NCBI GenBank assembly: GCA_032164245.1
Contig: JAVMKO010000001.1
Coordinates: forward strand, 13,615,603-13,679,602
Reading direction: 5' to 3'
Source of the DNA: Sternotherus odoratus
Lineage: Eukaryota > Chordata > Testudines > Kinosternidae
DNA length: 64,000 bases
Part shown: positions 46,131 to 56,133 of the stretch, in pieces
How the letters are laid out: the number at the start of each line of letters is the position of its first letter
Numbering within the stretch: position 1 is the stretch's first letter
Translations under genes and position numbers: made by a program
Notes under the pieces: generated by a model
What the model was told of the DNA's origin: nothing
Database searches by the model: none
What the model saw: only the letters and a program-made list of their open reading frames with translations

Positions 46131-48111
46131 CTAGGAGATAAAAGAGAGGGAATGACATTGTGGGAGCGGGACATTTGGACACACCCTGGCAGGAACTACC
46201 TCAAAGTGTGTGTGTGGGGAGCCACCGGTGCCCAAATTGTGGTCCCATCCCCACACCGCCCTTCTCAGAGGTCCTGCCTCCATGTCGTCCCTTCTCCCCA
46301 GGCCCTCCCTCATATTGCCCCTTCCCCTAAGGTCCTGCCCCTGCTCCGCCTCTTCCCCCAAAGCCCCACTCCCGTGCCACCTCTTCCCCCCAAGACCTCG
46401 CCCCCACTCACTTCTTCCCTTCAAGACCCCTCCCCTGCTCGCTCCTCTCTGTCCCCTCTCTGCCATTGCTCGCCCTTACAGCCGGTAAAAAGAGGTGGAG
46501 CTATGGCCCTCTGGTCTGTTCAGGCCCCCCTGCTCCCTGGCCCAGTATTGAAGGGAAGGATTTCTCTGTGTGTGAGAGGGATCATCCCACACCATGCCAG
46601 AGGATCCCTGGGTCACAAAGATCCCATGAACATGAAAAAGATCCTTGGCACTTTTATTTCAGGCGTATAATAACTTATGGAATGCACCAAATTGCATCAA
46701 ATCCCTAAAAACCTCCCCATGGAAAGATCTTCTTGGGTCCCCCTTGCAATGGTTCATCCTCTCTGCTGCCCCCCCCTTCCTGCAGATGTCTCAGTCTGAA
46801 CACTGCTCTGTCTGGCCTTGGAGATTGGAGGGGGCGAAACCCAATAGCCCAGCTGACTTGGTTTATGCGTGGGAACCCTGACATCAGTCGATAAAATGCA
46901 GCGCTAATGGGAACCGATGGCTACCAAGCGATAAGGTCTGACAGACTCGGACTCAAATGCGTTCCAGATGAGTGTGCCAGAAAGCTATTTTATGGAGTAA
47001 TGAGTGATACTTGATACAAGCTCTGTTTAGATTTAGTGATCTGCAACCCTCAGCGAAACTATTCCAATTTGCCAAGATGCTGGGAAGAAGGGCAGGGGGA
47101 AAAAATAGCGAAAACAAATTATGCAGCAAGGTGGACAATGAGTATACTAAACAGCAACACAGGAATCACACCTCCTAGCGGCAGAGTAGTCATACCCTCA
47201 GGTCCATCCAGTGTTATATTTGCTAGTTGACAACTGATACACACTCCCCAATCGAGAGGAGTTCATTGGAACAACCCTCAGTAGAAAGCACTGTGCACAG
47301 CAGCAAGCGGGTGCAGGTTTGGGCACCAAAACACAAATCGTTCCCTGCGACTTCCACCCACTGAAGTCAATGGAGGGCTAGGGATGCAGGAGGGCTGCCT
47401 TATGACAAGGGATGGGCAAAGCATTTCAGGTCAGCAAAATGTAGTCAACGGTGTTCTACTAGCTGCCTTGTGGCTGCCTTGCTCTGAATACAGGACATGG
47501 GGAGACGGGGATGGGCCAGGGAGATCATACTTGGGGTATTTATTGTCAAATTGTTTCTATTGTATCATAAGTGTGCAAGACACTTTGCAAATGTACAAGA
47601 AAAGTCCTTGTCCCTAAAACCACGCAGGTCAGTACAGATGATGCGAGCCATCAAAACTCCGTGATGAACAGGGGGAAATGCTCCGGGGAGAGCAAACCTT
47701 GCTTCTCTTTTAATGTTTATTGATATCGCTTGTTAAAAACCTCCACTGCTAGGCAGGCCTGGAAGTGGGAGAGGCGAGATCATGCGTTCCCACCTTAGTA
47801 GTGGATGGAGTGAGCCTGGGGGAGGGATTTAATGAGGGAGAATCCCAGCATGAAATCCAATCAGAAGACTGCAAGCTGGAGTCAATTGCTCCAGCCGTAG
47901 TGGAAGGGATGCTGGAATTTTATCTTGAAGAACAGGATTTTCCTCTACTGAATTGTATTTACCAAACAGTCACTGAATAGTTGAAACAAAGTTTATCTTC
48001 ACAAAGGAAGCGAAACAGTACTTTCAGGAAAGTGCAGTGTAAACAGAGGCCAGAATTTTTGTCACCATCATCAGTTTAATTCAGTAAATGCCCTTTGTCG
48101 ATGGCACGTAC
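46131..48111 (-). other. FRMD4A: FRMD4A intron c-d (2.0 kb, phase 0)
   Basis: A GTACGT donor and TCTCCTAG acceptor bound this intron. It contains a C-rich repeat copy at 46205-46480. I see nothing nameable in 46480-48111. Confidence 0.75.
46205..46480. repeat. C-rich repeat, second copy
   Basis: Follows GGTGCCCAAATTGTGGTCCC with CCCCAGGCCCTCC, CCCCTAAGGTCCTGCCCC and similar words to about 46460. Long open frames on both strands (46131-46670) are composition artefacts. Confidence 0.55.
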
Positions 48112-48169
48112 CTTTACTGCATAATAATGGACTCCATACGTTGGGAGAGATTCTACAACGCTCATGTAA
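48112..48169 (-). CDS. FRMD4A: FRMD4A coding exon c (FERM F2/F3 junction)
   Basis: A 58-nt minus-strand exon between acceptor TTCTGCAG and donor GTACGT. The first base completes an Asn codon, followed by 19 codons YMSVVESLPTYGVHYYAVK. The LPTYGVHYY stretch is the start of the F3 (PH/PTB-like) lobe: the conserved Tyr-Gly-Val-(His/Asp)-Tyr-Tyr is shared across FERM proteins. It begins in phase 2 and ends in phase 0, so loss of this exon would shift the frame. It sits 205 bp from the previous exon and 2.0 kb from the next. Confidence 0.88.
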
Positions 48170-48374
48170 CTGCAGAATGAAACACAAGAAGAACAAGGCT
48201 GAGGAGTGGGGTTCACCCGAAAGAGCATCTGCTTAAAAAAAAGAAGTTACTGGACAAGAGACAGGAGACACAGTTATGCGCAGAATTTATAGCTCAGTGT
48301 AGAAGAAAGCATTATCTAAAAAGTTATATCTCCTAGCAAACAAAGGTCACTCCCCACTCTCCTTCCCAACTTAC
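48170..48374 (-). other. FRMD4A: FRMD4A intron b-c (205 bp, phase 2)
   Basis: The only short intron in the window, with donor GTAAGT and acceptor TTCTGCAG. No repeat is visible inside it. Confidence 0.8.
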
Positions 48375-48440
48375 TTTACAATTGCTTGGCCTCTTGTCTG
48401 ACCACTCAGTTTCTTGTAATGCTCGATGACTCTGTCCTCA
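48375..48440 (-). CDS. FRMD4A: FRMD4A coding exon b (FERM F2 C-terminal helix)
   Basis: A 66-nt minus-strand exon between acceptor TTCACAG and donor GTAAGT. Its first base completes the split Cys codon. It then reads EDRVIEHYKKLSGQTRGQAIV and leaves AA, which becomes Asn with the first base of the next exon. The EHYKKL..GQT..QA pattern is the last helix of the F2 lobe typical of FERM domains of the FRMD4/FRMD6 type. Only a 205-bp intron separates it from the next exon, so the two are likely recognised by the splicing machinery as a close pair. Both flanking introns are phase 2, so skipping this exon alone would keep the frame (66 nt is a multiple of three). Confidence 0.88.
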
Positions 48441-48983
48441 CTGTGAAGGGAGACAGAGAATCTTGTTATTTTGATCTCAGCTCAATAATCAGGGAAGATT
48501 TCAACAGATGAACAGGCATTTCTGTTACCTACGACCAGGCTGGGAAACTAAGAGGCTGTGTAACAGAGACGACCCAGAATGGGACTGTATTCAGCCCCAG
48601 AGAAAAGGCAGCCAATGCAGAATCTGAGATGGGATTGCAAAGGGAAAGGTTTCTAGACAGTGGTAGTTTTGTTAAGGGAAATGGGATCGACTCCCACAGA
48701 CTTTCTTCTCTGTGCCTCACTCTCCTCCGCGCTGGGTTTTGTTTTGTTTACAAGAATGCAAGTTTTGTCTCAAATCAAACTGTGGCTCTGTGGCCCCCTT
48801 GCAGGCCTGAAGGAGCCTCTTGGCCAGCTGAACTACTGATACTCACAGCAGGCTGGGTCCTGAACCTTCAGGAACAATCCTCAGTCCACACGGCTACCGC
48901 ACAGAGGACAAAACCATGTATGGGAGTCGGCTGCACTACAGAGAGCGGGCTTGAGGCTTGTTATTACCCACGACCAATTTCTT

Positions 48984-49110
48984 GGGGCTTGTCTACACTT
49001 ACATTTTATAGCACTAAACTTGCTGGTTTGGGGGGGGGTGTGAAAAATCACCCCCCTGAGCACAGCAAGTCTGAGCGCTTTAAAGCGCTAGTGTGGACAG
49101 GCTTCCAGAG
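48984..49110. mobile_element. MITE fragment (GGGGCTTGTCTACACT)
   Basis: Left terminus TTGGGGCTTGTCTACACTTA, with an internal inverted pair (AACTTGCTG...CAGCAAGT; GGGGGGGTGTG...CACCCCCC) and AGCGCTTTAAAGCGCTAGTG near its end. Probably truncated on the right. Confidence 0.55.
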
Positions 49111-49169
49111 TTGGGTGTGGAGGCGGATTACCAGAGTGCTGGCGCGTGACCACACGCACACTTCAAAGT

Positions 49170-49260
49170 GCTGCCACCTCTCCCCCCAAGATTTCACCCC
49201 TGCTCTGCCTTCCCCCCCATAAACCCCGCCCCCATTGTTAGATTCTCTTCCTCCCTCTCC
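49170..49260. repeat. C-rich repeat fragment
   Basis: Words CCCCCCAAGATTTCACCCC, CCCCCATAAACCCCGCCCCC resemble the 42690 and 46205 copies. Confidence 0.4.
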
Positions 49261-49360
49261 CGCCTTGCTCTTGCAGGCGGCCTCAGCTGAGCAGGGGCTG
49301 GCTTAGGTTAATGACCCAGTACCTCCCTCTTCCCTGTGGTAACTAGATTTTTGGTTCGGT

Positions 49361-49418
49361 TGCCATTTAGGGTTGCCGGGTCCCCTTTTTGACTGGCATC
49401 TGGCAACCCTAAATGGCA
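49361..49418. repeat. 17-bp perfect inverted repeat
   Basis: TGCCATTTAGGGTTGCC (49361-49377) is exactly reverse-complemented at 49402-49418 around a 24-nt spacer. It may be a very short MITE relic or a chance palindrome. Confidence 0.85.
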
Positions 49419-49500
49419 CCCAGACACAGAAGCCAAAAACCAGACTGTCTGGGTGAAACCTGGATGGGTGGCAACCCCACAGTGCCTGCCTTGAGGGAAT

Positions 49501-49617
49501 TAGGGTGATCAGACAGCAAGTGTGAAAAATTGGGATGGGGGTTAACAGGAGCCTATATAAGAAAAAGACCCAAAAATCGGGACTGTCCCTATAAACTCAG
49601 GACATCTGGTCACCCTA
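49501..49617. mobile_element. Short MITE (GGGTGACCAGA family), inverted
   Basis: Starts TAGGGTGATCAGACAGC and ends GGACATCTGGTCACCCTA; orientation opposite to 44321-44436. Confidence 0.7.
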
Positions 49618-50348
49618 GAGGGAATCCTCCCCCCAGCAGGAACTGAATCTTCTGAGGCCCCTTTATGCTTCTCCTGCCCTTTTACATGATGTAAACAGCC
49701 AGCTTGGGATGGGGTAGGCGATGAGCTCACCCCACATGCTTAGAGCCCCCGGCCCTGGAGGCTTTGTGGAAAGCTTTGCAAAACATTTCACTTAGCAACA
49801 GTTCTGCTTCCATAACAGTGTCTTCTCCTCTCTTTCGCCTTGCATTTATTATTGGGCCAGTACCATGTGCATGGAGACAGGATCTTTGTTGCAAAGGCGC
49901 TCACCCACCCTTCCGGTGTAGAGCTCAGCTGAACTCATAACACACCCCATAACACACCCCATAACACAGAGGAGAGATCTTAAACAGGTGGGGAATCAGA
50001 AGCTTACATGAAGGAGGTGAGGATCCTATTTTCATGCAAAACATCCCCAGTTTGGTCACCCAAGGAGGGCTCCCCCAGCCAGCACGCCCAGAATCCTAAA
50101 GCAGGCTCCTGAACCAGTAATCCGGTGGCTGATGTAATATGGGAACATGTTACCGGCACTTTGCCATAATAGAACATATCAAAAAATAATACAAAGGGAA
50201 GGCGGAAAAACAAACACAAACAAGCAGACAATGGGGGGAAAAGGGGTAGGATCATTTCTAAGCAGAAGGGTTTTCAAGTCCGCTGCTCTTTAAAATCTCT
50301 GCCATTGGTTTGTGGGCAAATAACTTACTTTCCTCATTTATTCCCTCA

Positions 50349-50632
50349 GAGGCTATGTCTACACTGACACTTTCGTCGCTAAATTTGTCACTCAGAGGTG
50401 TGAAAAAACACCTCTTTCATCACAAAAATTTTAGTGATGAAAAGCGGCAGTCGGCAGGAGCTGCTCTCCCGCTGACGAAGCTACCGTCCCTCGTTGGGGG
50501 CTGTCTTACGTTGTTGCTGGGAAAGCGCTTTCCTGGCGATAAAGAGCGGCCACATAGTGCACCTTACCACGGTGTGGCTGCAGCGGCACAGCCGTGCTGT
50601 TGTAAGGTGCGCCGTGTAGACGTAGCCTGAGG
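50349..50632. mobile_element. MITE with GGCTATGTCTACACT termini
   Basis: Left end AGGCTATGTCTACACTGACA, right end CCGTGTAGACGTAGCCT, imperfect inverses about 280 bp apart. Internal inverted pairs include AGGTGTG...CACCTC and GGTGCGCC near the right end. Confidence 0.7.
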
Positions 50633-50660
50633 TGTATTTCCCCCACTAATCCTGCTAAAC

Positions 50661-51955
50661 CATTGGTTCTCAAAGTGGGGGTCGCGAGCCCTCGAGGGGT
50701 CGCCACCCAATTATGTGGGGGTCATGAGCCCCTGCTGCCCGGATCTGGCCCCAACCCCTGCCGGCTTGCAGGAGCTTGCGAATCGGCCCCAGGCAGGCAG
50801 AGAGGGGGAGGAGGTCTCCACGCTGCCGCATGCAGCAGGGCCGGGTCTTGCGGGCCGCCCCCACCCCTGAAACCCTGCTCCAGACGCCCCCCGTACCTCC
50901 CGCAAGTGTCCCCCAGCCTCCCCTTGCTGCCCCCTAGAGGTGGCCCTGGAGAGGATTGGAGCCAAAGCTTCCCTGTCTCAGTCAGCAACTGCCGCTGCAG
51001 GGTCCTAGTGCCCGCCATCTTCTCCTGCCTGTGACGGTGAGTGTGCTGCTGCTGCTGGGGGTGCCGGAAAGGGGGGCCCCTCCCACAGAGCTTGCTGCTG
51101 CCAGCAGGGAAAGGGCTGTAGGGTGTTCTCCTTTCTGACCCCAGAGCAGCCTGCCTGCACCCAAACTCATCCCTAGCCCTGCGCCACCCCAGAGCCCACA
51201 CCCCCAGACAGAGCTTCCCACCCACCTCACCCCCTACCCAAGCCCTGAGCCTCTCCAACACCCCAAACCCATCTCCACCCCCTAGCCAGAGCCCTCCCCC
51301 CCCTGCACCTCAACCCTCTGCTACATTACATTTTTCAATAGTTATTTAAAAAGTTTATAACAGGCAATGCTCTGGGAAAAGGGGAGGGGGGGGATGCCTA
51401 GGGTGCAAAATATCTTTGCACCCTCCCCCCCGCCGCTCTTCCCATCCCTCCTCTCCCTCCCCCCCTGCTCTTCTCCTCCCCCCCAGTCTTCCCCTCCCCC
51501 CTCCCACCGCTTGCCCAATGTGTCCTGATATTTCAGTCTTGCGATCTGGTTACCCTACCAGAGCCCCGGCCCCTGCCGCGACAGGCTGCCGGCAGCGCCC
51601 CGAGCTCCGGACCCGGCCCTTGCCGCGGCAGACTGCTGGCGGTGCTCTGGGCCTTGGCCCCTGCAGCAGCAGGCCGACGGTGGCACCCCAAACCCCAGAC
51701 CTGGCCCATGGTGCAGCAGGCTGCCGGCAGTGACCCGAGCCCCAGGCCCTGCTGCGGCGGGCTGCCAGCGGCACCCCGTGCCCTGTCCCCTGTCCCAGGG
51801 GGCTGGCACCCCTACACCCCCCCAGCTCAGCTTCTGCCCCGGGGGGCTTCTGGCACCCCCCCAGCCCTGCACCGACCCCGACCCCTAAGGGGGGTCGCTC
51901 TTAGAGGCCTAGTGTCCGAAAGGGGTCGCCAATAGAAAAAGTTTGAGAACCACTG
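50661..51955. mobile_element. 1.3-kb hAT-like element with GC-rich core, TSD TGCTAAAC
   Basis: Ends CATTGGTTCTCAAAGTGG and AAAGTTTGAGAACCACTG; the exact 8-bp duplication TGCTAAAC flanks it (50653-50660, 51956-51963). Each end carries a GGGGTCGC word (GGGGGTCGCGAGCCC; AAGGGGTCGCC). The core is strongly GC-rich with C-tracts and shows no hAT transposase. A minus-strand ATG near 51019 (AAGATGGCGGGCACT) has a good initiation context. Confidence 0.85.
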
Positions 51956-52195
51956 TGCTAAACTAACAGGTAAATAAAAAAAGCCATTAAACGTCAGTCA
52001 GCCAATGGGCACGAGGAGGGTAGTCTCAGAGCCTGGGCTCCAGCCCCTACCCAAACATCGACACTGCTACTTTTAGCCCCACAGCCCCAGCCCTTCTAGC
52101 CCAAGTCAGCAGACCTGGGCCCTGAGACTTGGCGCAGCGGGTTTTTTATTGCAGTGTAGACGTAGTCAATGGGCACTGCAGTGAGGTCATGGACT

Positions 52196-52645
52196 CATGG
52201 AAGATTAAGGTTGGAAGACCAATCCTCTGCTCAAAGCAGGACTAACCCCAAGTGAATCATCCCAGCCAGGGCTTTGTTAAGCCGGGCCTTGAAAACCTCT
52301 AAGGATGGAGATTCCACCACCTCCCTAGGTAATCCATTCCAGTGCTTCACCACCCTCCTAATGAAAGTGTTTCCTAATATCCAACTAGACTTCCCCCGCT
52401 GGAACTTGAGACCATTGCTTCTTGTTCTGTCATCTGCCACCACTGCACAGCTGAGCTCCATCCTCTTTAGAACTTCCCTTCATGGAAATTGAAGGCTGCT
52501 ATCAAATTCCCCCAAGTCTTCTCTTCTGTGGACTGAATCACCCCAGTTCCCCCAGCCTCTCCTCATAAGTCATTGACCTCAGCCCCCTAATAATTTTCGT
52601 TGCCCTCCACTGACTCTCTCCAATTTGTCCACCTCCCTTCTGTAG
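52196..52645 (-). mobile_element. CR1 LINE 3' end with ORF2 C-terminal remnant
   Basis: On the minus strand the segment ends in the CR1 tail (GTTTGAGC-type words replaced by CTTTGAGCAGAGG, CCAACCTTAATC). It also encodes the CR1 C-terminal signature HWNGLPREVVESPSLEVFKA followed by RLNKAL (about 52270-52360), which is the end of the ORF2 reverse transcriptase-endonuclease polyprotein. It is 5'-truncated; no endonuclease or RT domain is present. The sense matches FRMD4A. Confidence 0.75.
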
Positions 52646-53054
52646 TGGGGGGACCATGTCGCCCGGGGTACTGCAAAGGGCGCTACTCTTAGGGCAGGGA
52701 AAGGAGTGTTTTTGCTCTCCTGACAAATGTCGCAGAGTAAATGTCACCTACAGAAAGTGATAGCCTTAGATTCAATAGACTTAGAGCCAATTCTGACCTT
52801 TCATTCGTGCAGGTGTCTCCCACTGAAATCATGTGTGTCATCTGAAGGAAGAATCTGTCCCTTACCGTGTAATAGTCACAGACAAGATTAAGGTCTGGAA
52901 CAATCATTGAATTACATGACTACACAAATGCTGGATGGTCTCCAGACTACATCATCCCCGCTGATAAAGAACAACAAAGGGGATTTATAGTCCTTTGAAA
53001 TGTCCTTGTCAGCCCAGTATTACTTACGGGCCTGATTTGCCTCTGCCTCACATA

Positions 53055-54300
53055 CCGTATTTTCCGGCGTATAAGACGACTTTTTAACCCCGGAAAATCT
53101 TCTCAAAAGTCGGGGGTCGTCTTATACGCCAGGTATGTGAGAGTCTGACGGGTTCAAAATGGCGGCGGCTGCTCCTGTGCGAGGAGGGGAAGCGAATCTG
53201 GGCGGGGGGAGTGGAGGAGGCCGAGGAGGAGGCCGAGGAGCTGCCGCCCAGTCCCTGCGGCTTCCACACCTTCCGGACCCTGAGCACCAGGCAGCTGGAG
53301 CTGGGCCGGCTGCAGGTGGCCCGGCGGGCGGGGTGACGCTTCCCCCCCGAGCCCACCCGCAGGTGTCCGGGGCCGGCGGGGAACGGGAGCAGCTCGGGCC
53401 CCGGGGCGCCCCGGGAGGACAGGCTCGCAGCGCGCGGCGATCCCACAGGCCGCCCGGCGGAGCCTGAACCGGGGCTAGGGGAGCCCGGCCGGCTGCGGCG
53501 GAGCTTCAGCTTCCGGCAGTGGAGCGGCAGGGAGCTGGCGCGGGCCCTCTGCCGGGACAAGCGCCACAGCAGTTCGGGCTGCCTGGTCCCGCCGCCCGGG
53601 GCCCGTGGCCGCTTGTGCCAAGCCAGAGCCGGGCAGGGCAGCAGGGCGCTGGGGTGAGAGTGGGGAGCTGGGGACGCTCGACCTTGGGGTGCTGGGTCTG
53701 GGGGGAGGTGGCGGCGGCCGGGGGGCGAGTTAGGGGAGGGGCACCCCCAGAGTGACTCCCTCATAGCCCTGGGGCACCCCCCAGTGTGACCTCCCTTGGG
53801 GTGAGTTGGGGGGAGGTTTGAGTGGAGTGAGTGGGGTTGGGGCAGGGGATTTGAGATGTGGGGTGAGTTAGAGGGTTGCGGGGGTGGAGACTGGAGGTGG
53901 GGTGGGGCAGGGGATTTGGGGCCGTGGACTGGAGTGAGTTGGGGGTGGGGTGGGTGGAGATTTGAGGTGGGGTGATTTAGGAAGTGGAGGCTGGAGTGAG
54001 TTGGGGTTGGTGGGGGTTGATTTGGGAGTGGGGAGGCTTTTCCCCAGGGGCATTGCCTGTAACTGGTTTTGAGTCTGTTCACTGGGTATGTGAGGGTTTC
54101 TTTGCTGAAAAGGGTGAGCATTGCAGACACCCTGAGACCATCCTGACCCCCTTCAAATCTGATTTTTTAAAATTTTTATTTGGTGTGCGTTGGAAGAGGG
54201 GTAGTCTTATACGGCGAGTATATCCCAAACTCTATATTTTAACTGGAAAAGTTGGGGGTCGTCTTATATGCCCAGTCGTCTTATACGCCGGAAAATACGG
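53055..54300. mobile_element. TA-flanked TIR DNA element with captured gene-like core
   Basis: The first 20 bases CCGTATTTTCCGGCGTATAA and the last 20 TTATACGCCGGAAAATACGG are perfect inverses, extending to GACGAC/GTCGTC, with TA at both edges (53053-53054, 54301-54302). Each end also carries an inner, partly inverted copy of the terminus (GTCGTCTTATACGCC at 53116-53130; GTCGTCTTATATGCC near 54259). This is a non-autonomous DNA transposon with TA target preference. The core 53150-53660 is GC-rich and coding-like; 53660-54050 is a degenerate GGGTGAGTTGGGG-type repeat. No transposase. Confidence 0.85.
53154..53654 (+). pseudogene. Coding-like reading frame with one stop, inside TIR element
   Basis: In one plus-strand frame, 53154-53654 reads as 167 codons with a single internal TGA at 53334-53336. 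Third positions are almost all G or C, and the composition is protein-like: WRRLLLCEEGKRIW, then CGFHTFRTLSTRQLELGRLQ, then after the stop GRLRRSFSFRQWSGREL and KRHSSSGCLV. It ends at a good splice-donor-like site (CTGG|GTGAGAG at 53654). I do not recognise the protein. It could be an exon captured from a host gene, or a GC-rich repeat that happens to be open; the overlapping frame from ATG at 53159 (MAAAAP...) is less protein-like. Confidence 0.4.
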
Positions 54301-54654
54301 TAGATCAGGAGTAACTACACAAAAATCAATGCAGTTACCCCAGTGTGTCGCGTGAGAGCAGAACCAGTCTGCTGTGAGCTGCTTTGCTTTGGTCTTTGTT
54401 CTTTGTAGTTCAAATCCATCCCTGATGTTAACTTCATTCACTTCACTCCCACGGCTGGACCTATCCTCCTATCCGTGTATTGCCCTGGGCAATGCCTCCG
54501 AGTTTTGTTTGCTTTTGTTACAAATTATTAAAATACATAAAATATCGGAATGTTTCTGACATCATTTCCCCTTGGGCGTAGAAGCTAATCAATGGCACAT
54601 TTTCCTGAAAAGCAAAGCCCTGTCTTTAGAGAGCCTCCTCAAAAGGCCGTATGG

Positions 54655-54845
54655 TCCCAGGGTGAGGCACTAGAGTAGGAGTCCGAAAGCTGCATTCTAT
54701 TCCTGGCTCTGACTCAGCCTGCTGGGTGGACTCTGCCAAACCACGTCAACTCCTTGTGCCTCAGTTTCCCCATCAGTAAAATGAGCCCCTTGTAAAATGC
54801 TTAGCGAGCTACAGATGAAATGTGATATATAAGAGTATTAATCCT
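54655..54845 (+). repeat. MIR-like CORE-SINE
   Basis: Contains GTAGGAGTCCGAAAGCTGCA, TCTATTCCTGGCTCTGACTC, CCTTGTGCCTCAGTTTCCCC and ATCAGTAAAATGAG, ending GAGTATTA. One of the more complete copies in the window. Confidence 0.6.
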
Positions 54846-55948
54846 CCTTCCTTCAGTTCTCTGTCTTTTGCACCAGATAATAAAACCTGGATTACACTGA
54901 TGCCGTGACAGCATACTGCCTTACAGACCCCTCTTTCATGTAGCGTATTTTTTGCGACTTCTTTTTCATTGCCACTGCCACATGCTAGATATCAGACACA
55001 GAGGCTAATTTCTGTTTTCAGTTTTGCTACAAGGGGGTCACCTCCACACGTGCCAGTGAAAACAAACACAGTCATTCACTCAACAGGACAAGCCTTAGCA
55101 GAGTTAACACAAATTCTCATCTATCCTTTCAGCTGCTCATCTTTTAGCTAACTGTTACCGACAGCTATCCAAGTGCTGGGGCATTGGCTGGGACCACCTG
55201 CTGGTATCACGGTTACACCACTGACTCCAGATTGTCGCCACGTCAGTGACATATAAACTCATACGTAGCACATGACAGTGATAGTGGCCACTTAACAAAG
55301 TGACTAATGGTATTGATGAAATAACATGAAGCTGGAGTCTGCTTGTCGGCTAGTAAACATCCCCTGTGAATGCTGCAGATGAACCATTTATGTGAGTGAT
55401 ATCCTGCAGAAAAGAACCCTTGGAAAGATCTTATAAGCACAAAGATCAAGAATTCCCTCTGCCCTCGCAGCTTATAGAAATAGAAAGTAGGCAACTTGAA
55501 AGCAAGCCTAGGGCCAGAATTCCAAAAGAGCTCGGGGCCAGATTTCCAAGTGCTAAGCTCCCACAATCAGGGCCAGATTTTCAAAAGTATTCCGCTCCCA
55601 ACATGCGGAACTGTTCTTAATAGAGGATCGCTTCTTTCTGGTGCCTTACTGAAAATCTGGCCCATAGCTCTTCCATTGCCATCAATGCTTTATAGATTTC
55701 AACTCTATATATCCTGCTGAATATCTACCTTCAGGGCTGGATTAAGGTGGAGGGACTATAAACCCATGTTTAGGGCTCCAGCTGCTGTAGTTGCATGGCG
55801 AGACCAGAATCTCCACATTCATTTTAAAAACTCCTCTCTCTAGTCCTCATGGGGGCAAATAGAAGCTTGCAAATGGGACCCATAACTGATACCTGCCTGA
55901 GTCTGCAAAGAGCCTGAAACAATAGCTCCAAGAGATGTGAATTGTCCC

Positions 55949-56133
55949 ATTCATAGAATTGGAAGGGACCTCAGGAGATTGTCTCGTCCAAAACCCTGCT
56001 CAAAGCAGGACCAATCCCCAATTAAATCATCCAACAGATTTTTGCCCCATATCTCTAAATGGCCCCCTCAAGGATTGAACTCATAACTCTGGGTTTAGCA
56101 GGCCAATGCTCAAACCACTGAGCTATCCCATCC
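55949..56133 (-). mobile_element. CryI-type tRNA-derived SINE
   Basis: Read on the minus strand it starts GGGATAGCTCAGTGGTTTGA (A box) and continues with GAGTTCAATCCTTGAGG (B box), then GGGGCCATTTAGAGATATGG and a CR1-like 3' end CTGAGGTCCCTTCCAATTCT. A tRNA head joined to a CR1-like tail is the hallmark of the turtle/cryptodire SINE. This is the best single pointer to a turtle genome. Target duplications are not evident. Confidence 0.85.

Noticed and set aside
52231..52461. Independent small gene (76 residues, minus strand)
   Set aside because: The HWNGLPREVV...SLEVFKARL signature is the C-terminus of CR1 ORF2.
53084..54130. 348-residue open frame on the minus strand
   Set aside because: It is the shadow of the coding-like plus-strand frame plus a GGGTGAGTT-type repeat; its residues are Pro/Ser/His-rich with no domain.
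55949..56133. Functional tRNA gene on the minus strand
   Set aside because: The tRNA-like head has A and B boxes but is fused to a CR1-like tail and lacks an intact acceptor stem, so it is a SINE.
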